DNA from: Cupriavidus lacunae
GTDB lineage: Bacteria > Pseudomonadota > Gammaproteobacteria > Burkholderiales > Burkholderiaceae
DNA length: 39,581 nucleotides
Reading direction: 5' to 3'
Assembly (NCBI RefSeq): GCF_003353055.1
Contig: NZ_QKWJ01000053.1
Span: 11,259 to 50,839, forward strand
The position numbers were made by a program, and so were the translations under genes. Below are positions 8,691-16,371 of the stretch, piece after piece. Numbering within the stretch: the first letter of the stretch is position 1; each line of letters opens with the position of its first letter. Under the pieces are notes generated by a model, which had not been told where the DNA came from, did no database searches, and worked only from the letters and a program-made list of their open reading frames with translations.

Positions 8691-9766
8691 GTGTCTATTT
8701 TCCGTTTCTCAAGCTTAAACAAAACGAAATCCTGTGCATGGGTGCGCTCTCCGACGAGACCCGAGCGAAGATCCGTCCCTGTTTTGATGTGCCGCGCACC
8801 AGCAAGAACCAGAACGCAGACGAGATTCTGGACCGTATCCGACTCGGGTTCGCCAAGATGGCGAGTCTGTGCAATCTTATTGGCACTTTCCCGTTCTACA
8901 TCGACAATTTTGACCTTGACGATGACCTTGAGTTGGAAGGCACGCCCCAGTATCGCTATATTCTCGCGACGTTCAAGCGCTTCCGGGCGATTCCGATCAT
9001 CGCGTTGGATCGCCATGCCGATCATAACGCCGCCGCTTTTGCCTATCTGCTTGAAGTCGGCGGACCGGTCGGCGTACGTCTCCAACTCGAGGATATCGAA
9101 AGCTGGATGCTGCTCAAGCGCAAGCTGACCGGGTTGTGGGCCGAGCTGGCACGCTGCAAGGCGCAGCGCATTGACGTCATTGTCGATGCGCGTGTATTGA
9201 CGGACTATGCCGTGGCTGCCACGTGTATTGCCGAGTTCCTCAAGAAGTTTCGCGCCGAATTTGCCGCGCACACCTTTGTGGTGACGGGATCTTCAATCCC
9301 GTCGAACATCAGCGAGCTGATCGAAACAGGCGGTGCGAAGATGGTTCCTCGGCTTGAATACCATCTGTGGCGCCATCTTGTGGGGGAGGCAGTCCTGCAG
9401 GACGTTCGATTTGGCGACTACGGTGTCGTCAGTCCGGAGTATTCGGACGTCGAACTGCAGCCGGAACTGCTGCGCACGATCTCTACGCCTCGCGCGTTCT
9501 ATCCGCATGGCGACAGCATGCTGGCAGTGCGGGGCATCTCGTTCAAGGCTCATCCGCTGGGAAATGGGCAATATTTCGAGATCGCCGACTTGATCCAGCG
9601 GCAGCCCTTCTTCCGTGGTGCGGCATATTCGTTTGGCGACGAGTACATTTACGAGCGCAGCACCAGCAGTGCGAAGCGGCCACCCAAGGCCGGCAATGCC
9701 GGCTCCTGGGTGAAGTCAACGCTCGCCAGCCATATTACCTACCTCGGCGACGTACTCCCCCCCTGA
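8687..9766 (+). CDS. Beta family protein (T4 beta-protein-like)
   Basis: A 359-residue protein that I assign to the 'beta family' (Beta_protein, PF14350) from its N-terminus VYFPFLKLKQNEI. In that family Tyr-x-Pro-x-Leu-Lys and Glu are followed by a helix and an IRPCFDVPR strand. The pattern of alternating strands and helices (IPIIAL, GVRLQL, DVIVDAR, FVVTGSSIP) suggests an alpha/beta barrel-like fold. No catalytic residues are known to me. The ATG overlaps the stop of the ImmA/IrrE gene. The last 51 bp overlap, on the opposite strand, the end of the sce7726 gene. Beta-family genes often lie beside sce7726-type genes, and that pairing is seen here. Confidence 0.8.
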   Translation: MSVYFPFLKLKQNEILCMGALSDETRAKIRPCFDVPRTSKNQNADEILDRIRLGFAKMASLCNLIGTFPFYIDNFDLDDDLELEGTPQYRYILATFKRFRAIPIIALDRHADHNAAAFAYLLEVGGPVGVRLQLEDIESWMLLKRKLTGLWAELARCKAQRIDVIVDARVLTDYAVAATCIAEFLKKFRAEFAAHTFVVTGSSIPSNISELIETGGAKMVPRLEYHLWRHLVGEAVLQDVRFGDYGVVSPEYSDVELQPELLRTISTPRAFYPHGDSMLAVRGISFKAHPLGNGQYFEIADLIQRQPFFRGAAYSFGDEYIYERSTSSAKRPPKAGNAGSWVKSTLASHITYLGDVLPP

Positions 9767-10474
9767 GCGGCTCATGATCGCGCCCTGAATGGAGGCGAGC
9801 GTCAGTTGCTTGTCTAGGGCCTGGCTCAAATGGGCGGCCAGATCCTCGCGCGTATACGCGCTTTTCACGGGGATCTTCGCCGTGTCCGTAGCGATGCTGG
9901 TCAATTCTGCCTTCCACAGCATCATCAGCGCCTTCTGTTTGACGAAGCGCGGGCTGCTCAGCGCGGCTCGAACATATCGTAGCGCGATGCCGTGCCGCTT
10001 GCGTGTGGCCACGATGATGCCCCAATAGGGCGGCAGGTTGCGCAGACACCAGGTTAGGTGGTTCTCAGTCGTGACGAGGCTCACCTTGGGAAAGGTCTGA
10101 TCGAAATAGCTGGCTTGCCGAGTCAGGCGTTGTATGCTGTCGGTCGCGCCTTTGATTTCAAAGCAATGCATTTCCCGATAGACGGCCACCAGATCGGCCT
10201 TGGCGTTGCCGTTGTGCACACCTAGTTCTTCGATCACACGGACCGGGGCGGGCATGCGCCGCGCCAAGTGGTGACGCAACGCTTCGCGGATCTCTCGGTC
10301 CCGCAGCACGAGCGGGGCCGCGGTCAGGGATGGTGGCGAGGGCGCAATTGGGACGGTGGCCTGAATGGTTTCGCGCTGACGCGGCGGCACGGGATTGGCA
10401 GTCATTGTGATCGTTGGGTTCGCGGCCATGCGGATCAGGCTCCGGGCGGCGGGCGCGGCGGTTGATGTTAGCAC
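9716..10474 (-). CDS. sce7726 family protein, predicted PD-(D/E)XK-like nuclease
   Basis: Up to 252 residues, recognised as sce7726 family from LRDREIREALRHHL followed by EELGVHNGNAKADLVAVY and CFEIKGATDSIQRL. The residues Glu83, Asp94, Glu106 and Lys108 fit a PD-(D/E)XK core, E...D-x(11)-ExK, so a DNA nuclease role is likely but inferred. The first 50 residues are low-complexity (Ala, Pro, Thr) and the start is unsure. GTG at 10474 is the longest form. ATG at 10429 has a GGAG ten bases upstream and ATG at 10405 has none. The gene faces the beta gene and their 3' ends overlap by 51 bp. It is the last gene before the right dif-like site. Confidence 0.78.
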   Translation of the reverse strand: MLTSTAAPAARSLIRMAANPTITMTANPVPPRQRETIQATVPIAPSPPSLTAAPLVLRDREIREALRHHLARRMPAPVRVIEELGVHNGNAKADLVAVYREMHCFEIKGATDSIQRLTRQASYFDQTFPKVSLVTTENHLTWCLRNLPPYWGIIVATRKRHGIALRYVRAALSSPRFVKQKALMMLWKAELTSIATDTAKIPVKSAYTREDLAAHLSQALDKQLTLASIQGAIMSRSGGEYVAEVGNMAGER

Positions 10475-10825
10475 GTGCGCTGGGCGTTGTCGGCCGGTGG
10501 GGCCGCGACACTGTGCGGCGGCCTGGGGGAGTCGAGGCTATCCCATTTGTCAGGCGCGCATGTCTGGTCGGGGTCAGTAAAAGAAGTTGAGAGGCGATGG
10601 TCCGCGCTCGGCTCCACATCGGTTTGCCGTTGCGGCGGCTCGGACGCAGCTTCAGGCTCCCTGCGCGGCTGCGGCCAAGATTGCTGGGGGAGCAATGATC
10701 CCAGGGCCGCACACGGATGGATTCGCCGATTGCGCCTCTGAGACGGCGTCGCGCTCAGGAAGTCGTTGGCCACCGCCGACGCTCACACAGGGCGAAACGC
10801 GTCGGGGATTTTTGCGGCGGGCAGA

Positions 10826-10851
10826 CCCAAAATAATTACTCTTATTTTGGG
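10826..10851 (+). repeat. dif-like recombination site, right copy (perfect arms)
   Basis: Left arm CCCAAAATAA and right arm TTATTTTGGG are exact reverse complements around the 6-bp spacer TTACTC. Two 10-11 bp arms with inner ATAA/TTAT ends around a 6-bp centre is the layout of dif and other Xer-type tyrosine-recombinase core sites. It lies about 320 bp before an integrase gene and just outside the sce7726 gene. An imperfect direct copy at 6735-6760 marks the other side of the cassette. Confidence 0.6.
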
Positions 10852-10863
10852 GTGCAAAAATCT

Positions 10864-10916
10864 GGACGCCAACCCTGGTCTCGCGCCGGGCGGCGCCCGC
10901 CGTGCTGTTGGCGTCC
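10864..10916. repeat. Inverted repeat next to the right dif-like site
   Basis: GGACGCCAAC (10864-10873) and GTTGGCGTCC (10907-10916) are perfect inverted 10-mers. The GC-rich loop contains a smaller GGGCGGCGCCC palindrome, so the whole can fold into a long stem-loop. It begins 13 bases past the core site. It could be an accessory binding site, a folded single-stranded recombination substrate, or a terminator for transcription leaving the cassette. Confidence 0.5.
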
Positions 10917-10993
10917 CACGCGGCGCGCAGGAAAGCGGCGGCGAGGTCGGATGGCCACCCGGCGCGGTCCGCGCGGCCAGAAAATTTGCCGAT

Positions 10994-11025
10994 GTCATAA
11001 CGCCCCGGATCCGGGGCGTTATGAC
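10994..11025. repeat. 32-bp perfect palindrome upstream of the integrase gene
   Basis: The two 16-bp halves are exact reverse complements: each outer arm is GTCATAACGCCCC (or its complement) and the centre is GGATCC. It lies 145 bp before the integrase start. The inner-arm word GGGGCGTTATG returns once more at 11054-11064. A shorter symmetrical segment, GACGGAATTCTGTC, lies between them at 11023-11036. The set looks like repeated recombinase or repressor binding sites. No T-tract follows, so a simple terminator is less likely. Confidence 0.65.
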
Positions 11026-11053
11026 GGAATTCTGTCGTTAGCGCCCTGGAAGT

Positions 11054-11064
11054 GGGGCGTTATG
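11054..11064 (+). repeat. Third copy of the palindrome arm
   Basis: GGGCGTTATG preceded by G repeats the right arm of the upstream palindrome (11013-11023) at a distance of 41 bp, about four helical turns. It lies about 105 bp before the integrase start, consistent with cooperative binding by one protein to same-face sites. Confidence 0.45.
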
Positions 11065-11169
11065 CCTCGGGCGTCGAACGCCGCAGGTCGGCGGATGTCC
11101 CGCGACCGGTCGCGCCACGCACTACAGTGCAGGGAAGCTTCCCGCCCATCACCCGCCCGGTTTGTCGCT

Positions 11170-13098
11170 ATGGCCCACCGTTCCGTGCTGCGCCCGCACT
11201 TGCACCGAGGGCATTTCTGTTACTTGCGCGGCAAGGTCCAGGGCCTCTCGCCGAAATTCCTGTGGGAGCGGTACCTGGCCGATCAGGGCGACTACGACGA
11301 GGGACCGGCGGTGCACCGCATGACCGGCTTCATCCGGCAGGAACTGGTGGCCACCGCCGCGCGCGCCGGCAATTTCGGCCGCGCGCACCTGCTGCGCCTC
11401 GATCTCGCACCGTTGCCCGCGGAGGGCGCGCTGCCCAGTCTCGACACTTTCGTGCGCGAACACGGGTTGGACGGATTCGGCGAAAGTGAGCAACAGGCGC
11501 TCTACGCGGAACGATACGGCAGCGATCTCGATGTCCAGCGGCGGCGCACGGTATTGCTGCGGCGCCAGCTCCTCGCGATCCATGCCCTGGAGCGCCAACT
11601 CTGCGTGCCCGTGTCGCGCTTCGACGCCTGCGAAGTGTGGTTCGTCGATGCCATCGCGCAGCGCCTGGCCAGCCACGGCATCGACACGCTCGGCGCGCTG
11701 CACGCGCGGATGGCCGCCGCGCCCGGCTGGTGGCGCGGGTTGAAGGGGATCGGTGCGGGCAAGGCGCAGGCGCTCGAGCGGTTTGTCCAGGCCCACGCGG
11801 CGACGCTCGGTGTGCTACCCGAGGGGACCGCGTCCGACGCGCCCGACGACGGCGAGGTAGTGCCCACGCCCTTGCATCCCGACCCCGTCGCACCGACGGT
11901 CTCGCCGCTGGTGCCGCTCGAGCGCCTGGCTTTGCCGAACGACCTCAGTGGCCGGTCGGGGCAGTTTCGCGGGCCGCGCGAGTTCTGCCTGCTCGCGGCC
12001 GACGACGACTTGGCTGCGGTGCACGCCTTTCTGTCGGCGCGGGCACCGGCGAGCGACGCCGGTCGGCCCACGCTGACGTTCCTCAGCTACCGGAAGGAAT
12101 GCGAGCGCTTCCTGCTGTGGGCGGTGGTCGAGCGGGGCAAACCGCTGTCGGGCTGCAACGTGGAGGACTGCGCCGGGTTCCGAGACTTTCTGCTGGACCC
12201 GCCCGGGCACTGGTGCGCGCCGCGTGCGATTCCACGATGGCATGCGGGCTGGCGTCCGCTCGAGGGGCCGCTGTCCGCCTCGAGTTGCGGCTATGCGCTC
12301 GGCGTCCTGAACAACTTGTTCTCCTTTCTGGTCGCACAGGGTTACCTGCGGGGCAATCCGTGGCGCGGGGTGCAGGCGCCTCGCGTCGATGGCAAGAGGG
12401 CGCCAACCGGACGGGCCCTGAGCGACGCGCAGTGGCAGTGGGTGCGCCAGCGGCTGGCAGCCTTGCCACTGACCCTGGCCAACCGACGGCTGCGCGTGGC
12501 TGTTCGGCTGTTGTACGAAGGGGGGCTGCGCCTGAGCGAGCTCGTGTGCGCACGCACAAGCAACCTGGTCTGGCGCGAGCTGGTCCTCCCGTCCGGCGCG
12601 TTGGCGGCGGGGTGGTGGCTCACCGTGGTGGGCAAGGGCGGGCGTGTGCGGGAGGTCCCAGTGAGCGACGCATGGGTTGCCGAACTTGGTGACTACCTGG
12701 CGGCACGAGGATTAGCGTCCGATCTGCGACAGGTTCTCGACGTGCCGGTGCTCAGCTCGGCGGCACGGGATGCCGAGCCTGCCGACGGGGTCTCCGCCAA
12801 CGTGTTTCACACCACCCTCAAAACATTCCTGTCGCAGTGCGCGGACGCGCTCGAAGCCAGCGATCCTCTGGGCGCCGCGCGGCTGAGGCAGGCGACGTGC
12901 CACTGGTTGCGCCACACCCATGTCACGCACGCGCTCAATGGCGGCGCCGACGTGCACCTGGTGCAGGCCAATGTCGGGCACGCGTCGTTGCACACCACGA
13001 CGCGCTACGTCACCACCGATGACGCGCGGCGCGCGCAGGCGCTGCGCAGATGGTGGGCCGGGGGCGAATCAGTCGCGGTATCCGTGTCCTCCGAGTGA
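11170..13098 (+). CDS. Tyrosine site-specific recombinase (DUF3701-type phage integrase)
   Basis: A 642-residue integrase. The N-terminal 230 residues, from HLHRGHFCYLRGKVQGLS through a helix-hairpin-helix-like GWWRGLKGIGAGKAQALE, match the integrase-associated DUF3701 domain. A SAM-like core-binding domain follows (TFLSYRKECERFLLW). The C-terminal catalytic domain has Arg454 in YEGGLRLSEL, the His578-x-x-Arg581 box in HWLRHTHVTHAL, His604 in VGHASLHTT and nucleophile Tyr613. The active site is complete. I start at 11170 because family similarity begins there; the frame is open further upstream without protein-like sequence. It is not part of the ginABCD operon and probably acts on the nearby dif-like sites or palindrome. 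Confidence 0.88.
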   Translation: MAHRSVLRPHLHRGHFCYLRGKVQGLSPKFLWERYLADQGDYDEGPAVHRMTGFIRQELVATAARAGNFGRAHLLRLDLAPLPAEGALPSLDTFVREHGLDGFGESEQQALYAERYGSDLDVQRRRTVLLRRQLLAIHALERQLCVPVSRFDACEVWFVDAIAQRLASHGIDTLGALHARMAAAPGWWRGLKGIGAGKAQALERFVQAHAATLGVLPEGTASDAPDDGEVVPTPLHPDPVAPTVSPLVPLERLALPNDLSGRSGQFRGPREFCLLAADDDLAAVHAFLSARAPASDAGRPTLTFLSYRKECERFLLWAVVERGKPLSGCNVEDCAGFRDFLLDPPGHWCAPRAIPRWHAGWRPLEGPLSASSCGYALGVLNNLFSFLVAQGYLRGNPWRGVQAPRVDGKRAPTGRALSDAQWQWVRQRLAALPLTLANRRLRVAVRLLYEGGLRLSELVCARTSNLVWRELVLPSGALAAGWWLTVVGKGGRVREVPVSDAWVAELGDYLAARGLASDLRQVLDVPVLSSAARDAEPADGVSANVFHTTLKTFLSQCADALEASDPLGAARLRQATCHWLRHTHVTHALNGGADVHLVQANVGHASLHTTTRYVTTDDARRAQALRRWWAGGESVAVSVSSE

Positions 13099-13476
13099 CC
13101 AAGTGCGCCCAAGTCAGGCACTGGCAAGGTGACGAGGCATGCACAGCGTAACTTCTGTCCCCGCAGGATGCGACCATTATCTGGCGACTTGGAGAGCGAG
13201 CGCGGGTGGCTCCTATCCTTACTCATTTGCTGGCGTCCTTCAGGTGAGGGCAATTCAATATGTAATGGACTTAAGTTCTCCCTGTGAAACCGATATCGCG
13301 AGCCGCTTCCAAATCCCTCGGGGAGGGCATCTCATCATAAGCAGCATGCTTCCCTAATTCCCCCTCGAATCAATAAATTATCTGTCCAGGAAGTGGCTCG
13401 ATGGACCAAATACATATAAAATGAATTATGCGGCGATAGATTTTTTGCTGGCGACATCAAGGCCAAGGAAGAGAAT
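13099..13476. other. Intergenic stretch between the integrase and the second gloA
   Basis: No gene is seen in this 378-bp stretch. Base composition falls from GC-rich near the integrase to AT-rich near 13,230-13,460, suggesting a join between two imported segments. The AT-rich end probably carries the promoter of the second gloA, since TATAAA occurs about 60 bp before its start codon, but no matching -35 box is clear. A weak dif-like arrangement (ATAA, six bases, TTAT) at 13409-13436 is discussed among the findings. Confidence 0.4.
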
Positions 13477-13863
13477 ATGCGAATACTGCACACAATGCTT
13501 CGAGTCGGCGACCTCGAACGCTCCATCAAGTTTTACACCGAAGTTCTCGGCATGCGGTTGCTCAGGAAAAACGACTATCCGGACGGTCGCTTCACTTTGG
13601 CCTTTGTCGGCTACGATAGCGAGGACAAGGCTGCCGTGCTCGAACTCACCCATAACTGGGATACGAAGGAGTACAACCTCGGCGATGCGTACGGCCACAT
13701 CGCTGTTGAGGTGGAAGACGCGTACGCAGCATGCGACGCAGTTAAGGAACGGGGAGGCAACGTTACGCGCGCGGCGGGACCCATGCGGCATGGAACGACC
13801 GTAATAGCATTTGTGACGGACCCCGATGGATACAAAATCGAATTTATTCAGCGTAAGCCGTAA
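13477..13863 (+). CDS. gloA: Lactoylglutathione lyase (glyoxalase I), complete island copy
   Basis: A 128-residue enzyme that isomerises the methylglyoxal-glutathione hemithioacetal to S-lactoylglutathione in the cytoplasm. All four metal ligands of the bacterial (E. coli-type, nickel) enzyme are present: His5 in RILHTMLRVGD, Glu56 in VLELTHN, His74 in AYGHIAVE and Glu122 in GYKIEFIQ. The length is normal. AAGGAAGAG lies about seven bases before the ATG. It is about 60% identical by eye to the host gloA at 21,216-21,614, less GC-rich, and in the opposite orientation, so it is not a duplication made by insertion. As the host copy has lost its end, this gene probably supplies the activity. Confidence 0.92.
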   Translation: MRILHTMLRVGDLERSIKFYTEVLGMRLLRKNDYPDGRFTLAFVGYDSEDKAAVLELTHNWDTKEYNLGDAYGHIAVEVEDAYAACDAVKERGGNVTRAAGPMRHGTTVIAFVTDPDGYKIEFIQRKP

Positions 13864-13865
13864 CG

Positions 13866-13930
13866 TCCAGGATGCCTGGAGGATGTGAACCGGTAGGTGC
13901 TGGTCACGAGTTATTCGTTAGCCGCACCTA
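13866..13930. terminator. Hairpins between convergent gloA copy and ginD
   Basis: TCCAGG/CCTGGA with a 3-base loop (13866-13880) starts two bases after the gloA stop. A second stem, TAGGTGC/GCACCTA (13894-13900 with 13924-13930), ends on the ginD stop codon. Together they may stop transcription from both sides. Neither has a T-run, so the call is tentative. Confidence 0.35.
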
Positions 13931-14374
13931 GCGATCAAAGCCATCTTCGCCATCGACGTTCTTCTTCCTTTTCTGTAGATGGGGTTCAATGCCTATCACA
14001 TTGCCATAGCTCGATTGAGCGATCTGAGTCCGAAGCCTATCATTTTCATAAAGCAAAGATACTTCTCGCGCTATGGCTTCCTCGTAAGCCCTCAAGAGAC
14101 GGGAATTTTCGTCCTTAAGTTCCTTTATGACGACGTCGGGGTTGCCAGTCGGTGGTTCGGCCTTTGTTTTTTTCCTTTGTTCCTCGGCGGCCGTCCTTAT
14201 TTCCAAAATAAGGTCCGCGAATAGCGCTCTCGATTTCTTGATGCTACCCTTACCCCTCCCAGCTTCTAGTGCTACATTATCATTGTTTATCTTCGAATTT
14301 TTTGGAACGATCCGAGGATTGTTGTCCTGCAAACGCCTTAGGGCGTCCAAGTATTCGTCGAGGGCAGTTTTCAT
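13928..14374 (-). CDS. ginD: GinD-like small DNA-binding/coiled-coil protein of the recombinase operon
   Basis: A 148-residue protein, last in the four-gene recombinase operon. Residues about 27-48 (INNDNVALEAGRGKGSIKKS) have the shape of a helix-turn-helix. The second half is heptad-rich (VIKELKDENSRLLRAYEEAI, then LLYENDRLRTQ), so it should form a coiled coil. This is the layout of the small fourth protein of GInt islands and of TnpC in Tn554-type elements, which assists the recombinases and biases integration or excision. Its ATG is one base after the stop of the 664-residue recombinase gene, so it is almost certainly cotranslated. The symbol rests on operon position more than on sequence. 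Confidence 0.65.
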   Translation of the reverse strand: MKTALDEYLDALRRLQDNNPRIVPKNSKINNDNVALEAGRGKGSIKKSRALFADLILEIRTAAEEQRKKTKAEPPTGNPDVVIKELKDENSRLLRAYEEAIAREVSLLYENDRLRTQIAQSSYGNVIGIEPHLQKRKKNVDGEDGFDR

Positions 14375-14375
14375 T

Positions 14376-16370
14376 TTACGGTGAATTCATAAGACGTTGA
14401 TGCGCACGGCGCAGTTCCTCTAGTTCTTGTGTCTCAGTTCGGGCTTCTACCGACGATGGATTAAGACTGTCAACAATTCCCTGCTGCGATGTAATCGCGC
14501 TTTCAAGTTTGCTCAGCTTGATAACGCTACCTCGATTGCATCCAATGCAGCTCGAAACAGATTTCATCAATGGATCTGCGCACGGTTCAATATTGGTGCA
14601 GCCACCTAGAGGTGTTTCGTGATACGCGAGTACTCCTTTTTTTACTTGCCGTTTTGTTTCATCACGCGTGCGCTTGCTAACGGGGGCTCCGGTACGCAGC
14701 TTGAGTTCCACATATGTTCCGTGCGACCCGTATAGCCGTTCGTCAGATTCGAGAACATTCAGAATGTACGCCAGTGCTTCCGATTCGGGTAAGGTGGCCT
14801 GGTACTCGACGCCAAAATGCTTTTTATCTCCAGCAAGTAAATTTACCGCGACCTCGCTTCCCGCGCTATACATGGCTGAGAGTTCCAACGTGATATGGCC
14901 CAGTTGGCGCCGCAGTGAGGGCAGCGATACGAGGCCCGAGCGACATGCATAGAGAGCCAATGAGCGCCGTAGTTGATGCTGGCCAAAAGGCCACATTTGT
15001 CCGACGACAATCTTGGCCATCCACGGCCCCTCAGGGTCAATTCTCCTCAGTTCTTCAACGTCCTCAGCCGTTACCGTCAAACATAGGCGCTGCACAACAT
15101 CACTGCCATCGTAAGCATTAATCTGCTTTGGAGCGTATGAATTTTCCCAGTCTTCTGGCCAAGCCCGGATGATCGGAAGGTAGCCTGTCGACACAAACAG
15201 TGGTCGCGTCAAGTTGATCGCTGAAGTCGAATGGTGTCCTAATGGTCCGTTCAAGTATTCGTAGATCACGTCCGCTACCTTCCTTGCCAAACCGATTGCG
15301 TAGATAGCCGCGTGTGAGGTGACCCATTTTTGCGGACGTCCGGAACCTGGAGAATTTTTGCTAATAACGCCACATAGAAGATAATGCTTGCGTCCGTTAT
15401 AGTAAAAGTCCTCGATACAGTCATATGGAAGGCAGCGCGCCTCGTCCGTTCGCATCCCACTATAGGCGAGGATCGTGAGGGCGCAGAGATATTGGACCTC
15501 GTTCAGTACCTTGCCTAAATCGGTGGATGTCAGTTGCTTGCCGGTCGAAGCGAGATACTCCATGACATGTTCGTGCTCTTCATCACTTCGGGTGTATGCG
15601 GCGAGATTGAGTGAAAGCGAATTTGTCTTGGAGATGGCATATTTCTCCTTTATGTCTTGACGTTTGTACCGTGGTGCGCAATATTGCGCGCAAAGCGCCA
15701 GTATAGCTGGGCTAACCTTCTCGAATCGATGTAATTCGAAAAGAAGCCGCCTAAGAAATTCAGAGTAAATGCGCGTCGGGATAGGGGGAGTTTGAAGGTC
15801 GTCCTTCTGCCGACTATTTACTAGGGCCGCGACCTCCTCAATGGTGGTGCGACTCGAGATCGCTATACCAGTCTTAAGCGGACCAAGCTCATAAAGGATT
15901 CGCAGGAGTGCACTTAATCCCTTCGTCTTGTTCGGGGACGCTGTCGAAATGTACTGACTGATAAAAATAGGGTTCTCTAATAGGTGGAATATTTCTTTGT
16001 TTTTTGCATACGCAATTTTTGCGAGTTCATTGAGAACCGAAAGGTAGCGAGGCAATACAACTACCGCGAGTGGTTTCCCGGGTCGCTTCCACATCACGAG
16101 GAACATAATCCAGTGAATCTGGCTTTGTATTTTGCTGGTCAGCGAGTCCCCGGTGAGCTTTCCCTGCCACCGAGTTAGGTATAAAGTGAGCGGTTTTCCT
16201 CGCGAATGGTATGGCGTCACATCCCAATTCAGTTGGCTATAGTGAGCTCTGATATTGCCATCTTGATCTCTGCAAATCACAAAATCGTCTGCCGGCGGCG
16301 CGAAACCCTCGCCAGTGTAGGTATCCGGCGCAAGCTGATCATCGGGAAGGTTGATGTTTGGCACATACAT
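14376..16370 (-). CDS. ginC: GinC-like tyrosine recombinase
   Basis: A 664-residue recombinase, third gene in the operon. The catalytic set is complete: Arg307 in YSGMRTDEARCLP, His465-x-x-Arg468 in QHQLRRSLALYAC, His492 in RQLGHITLE and Tyr501. The N-terminal 280 residues are a large DNA-binding region. After the active site comes a putative zinc-binding cluster, C-x5-C-x10-C-x2-C (Cys591, 597, 608, 611), then a helical tail. A similar Cys cluster ends the GinB protein, which suggests shared partner or DNA contacts. The ATG is one base after the ginB stop. Tandem unlike recombinases of this kind (GInt ginABC, or tnpA-tnpB in Tn554) act together on one attachment site. Confidence 0.82.
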   Translation of the reverse strand: MYVPNINLPDDQLAPDTYTGEGFAPPADDFVICRDQDGNIRAHYSQLNWDVTPYHSRGKPLTLYLTRWQGKLTGDSLTSKIQSQIHWIMFLVMWKRPGKPLAVVVLPRYLSVLNELAKIAYAKNKEIFHLLENPIFISQYISTASPNKTKGLSALLRILYELGPLKTGIAISSRTTIEEVAALVNSRQKDDLQTPPIPTRIYSEFLRRLLFELHRFEKVSPAILALCAQYCAPRYKRQDIKEKYAISKTNSLSLNLAAYTRSDEEHEHVMEYLASTGKQLTSTDLGKVLNEVQYLCALTILAYSGMRTDEARCLPYDCIEDFYYNGRKHYLLCGVISKNSPGSGRPQKWVTSHAAIYAIGLARKVADVIYEYLNGPLGHHSTSAINLTRPLFVSTGYLPIIRAWPEDWENSYAPKQINAYDGSDVVQRLCLTVTAEDVEELRRIDPEGPWMAKIVVGQMWPFGQHQLRRSLALYACRSGLVSLPSLRRQLGHITLELSAMYSAGSEVAVNLLAGDKKHFGVEYQATLPESEALAYILNVLESDERLYGSHGTYVELKLRTGAPVSKRTRDETKRQVKKGVLAYHETPLGGCTNIEPCADPLMKSVSSCIGCNRGSVIKLSKLESAITSQQGIVDSLNPSSVEARTETQELEELRRAHQRLMNSP

Positions 16371-16371
16371 G

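Larger units (their letters stand above)
10475..11169. other. Non-coding stretch with recombination-site-like repeats
   Basis: There is no supported gene. The integrase frame is open leftward to 10717, but the residues encoded before 11170 do not resemble a protein. The stretch contains the perfect dif-like site (10826-10851), a stem-loop (10864-10916), the 32-bp palindrome (10994-11025) and a further half copy of the palindrome arm (11054-11064). It probably combines the attachment site and the promoter of the integrase gene. Confidence 0.55.

Noticed and set aside
10717..11169. N-terminal extension of the integrase by 151 residues
   Set aside because: It would translate the dif-like site, stem-loop and palindrome; integrase similarity starts at 11170.
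14205..14222. Inverted repeat CCTTATTT / AAAATAAGG inside ginD, resembling the dif-like arms
   Set aside because: The spacer is only about two bases rather than six, and it lies in coding sequence; probably chance.
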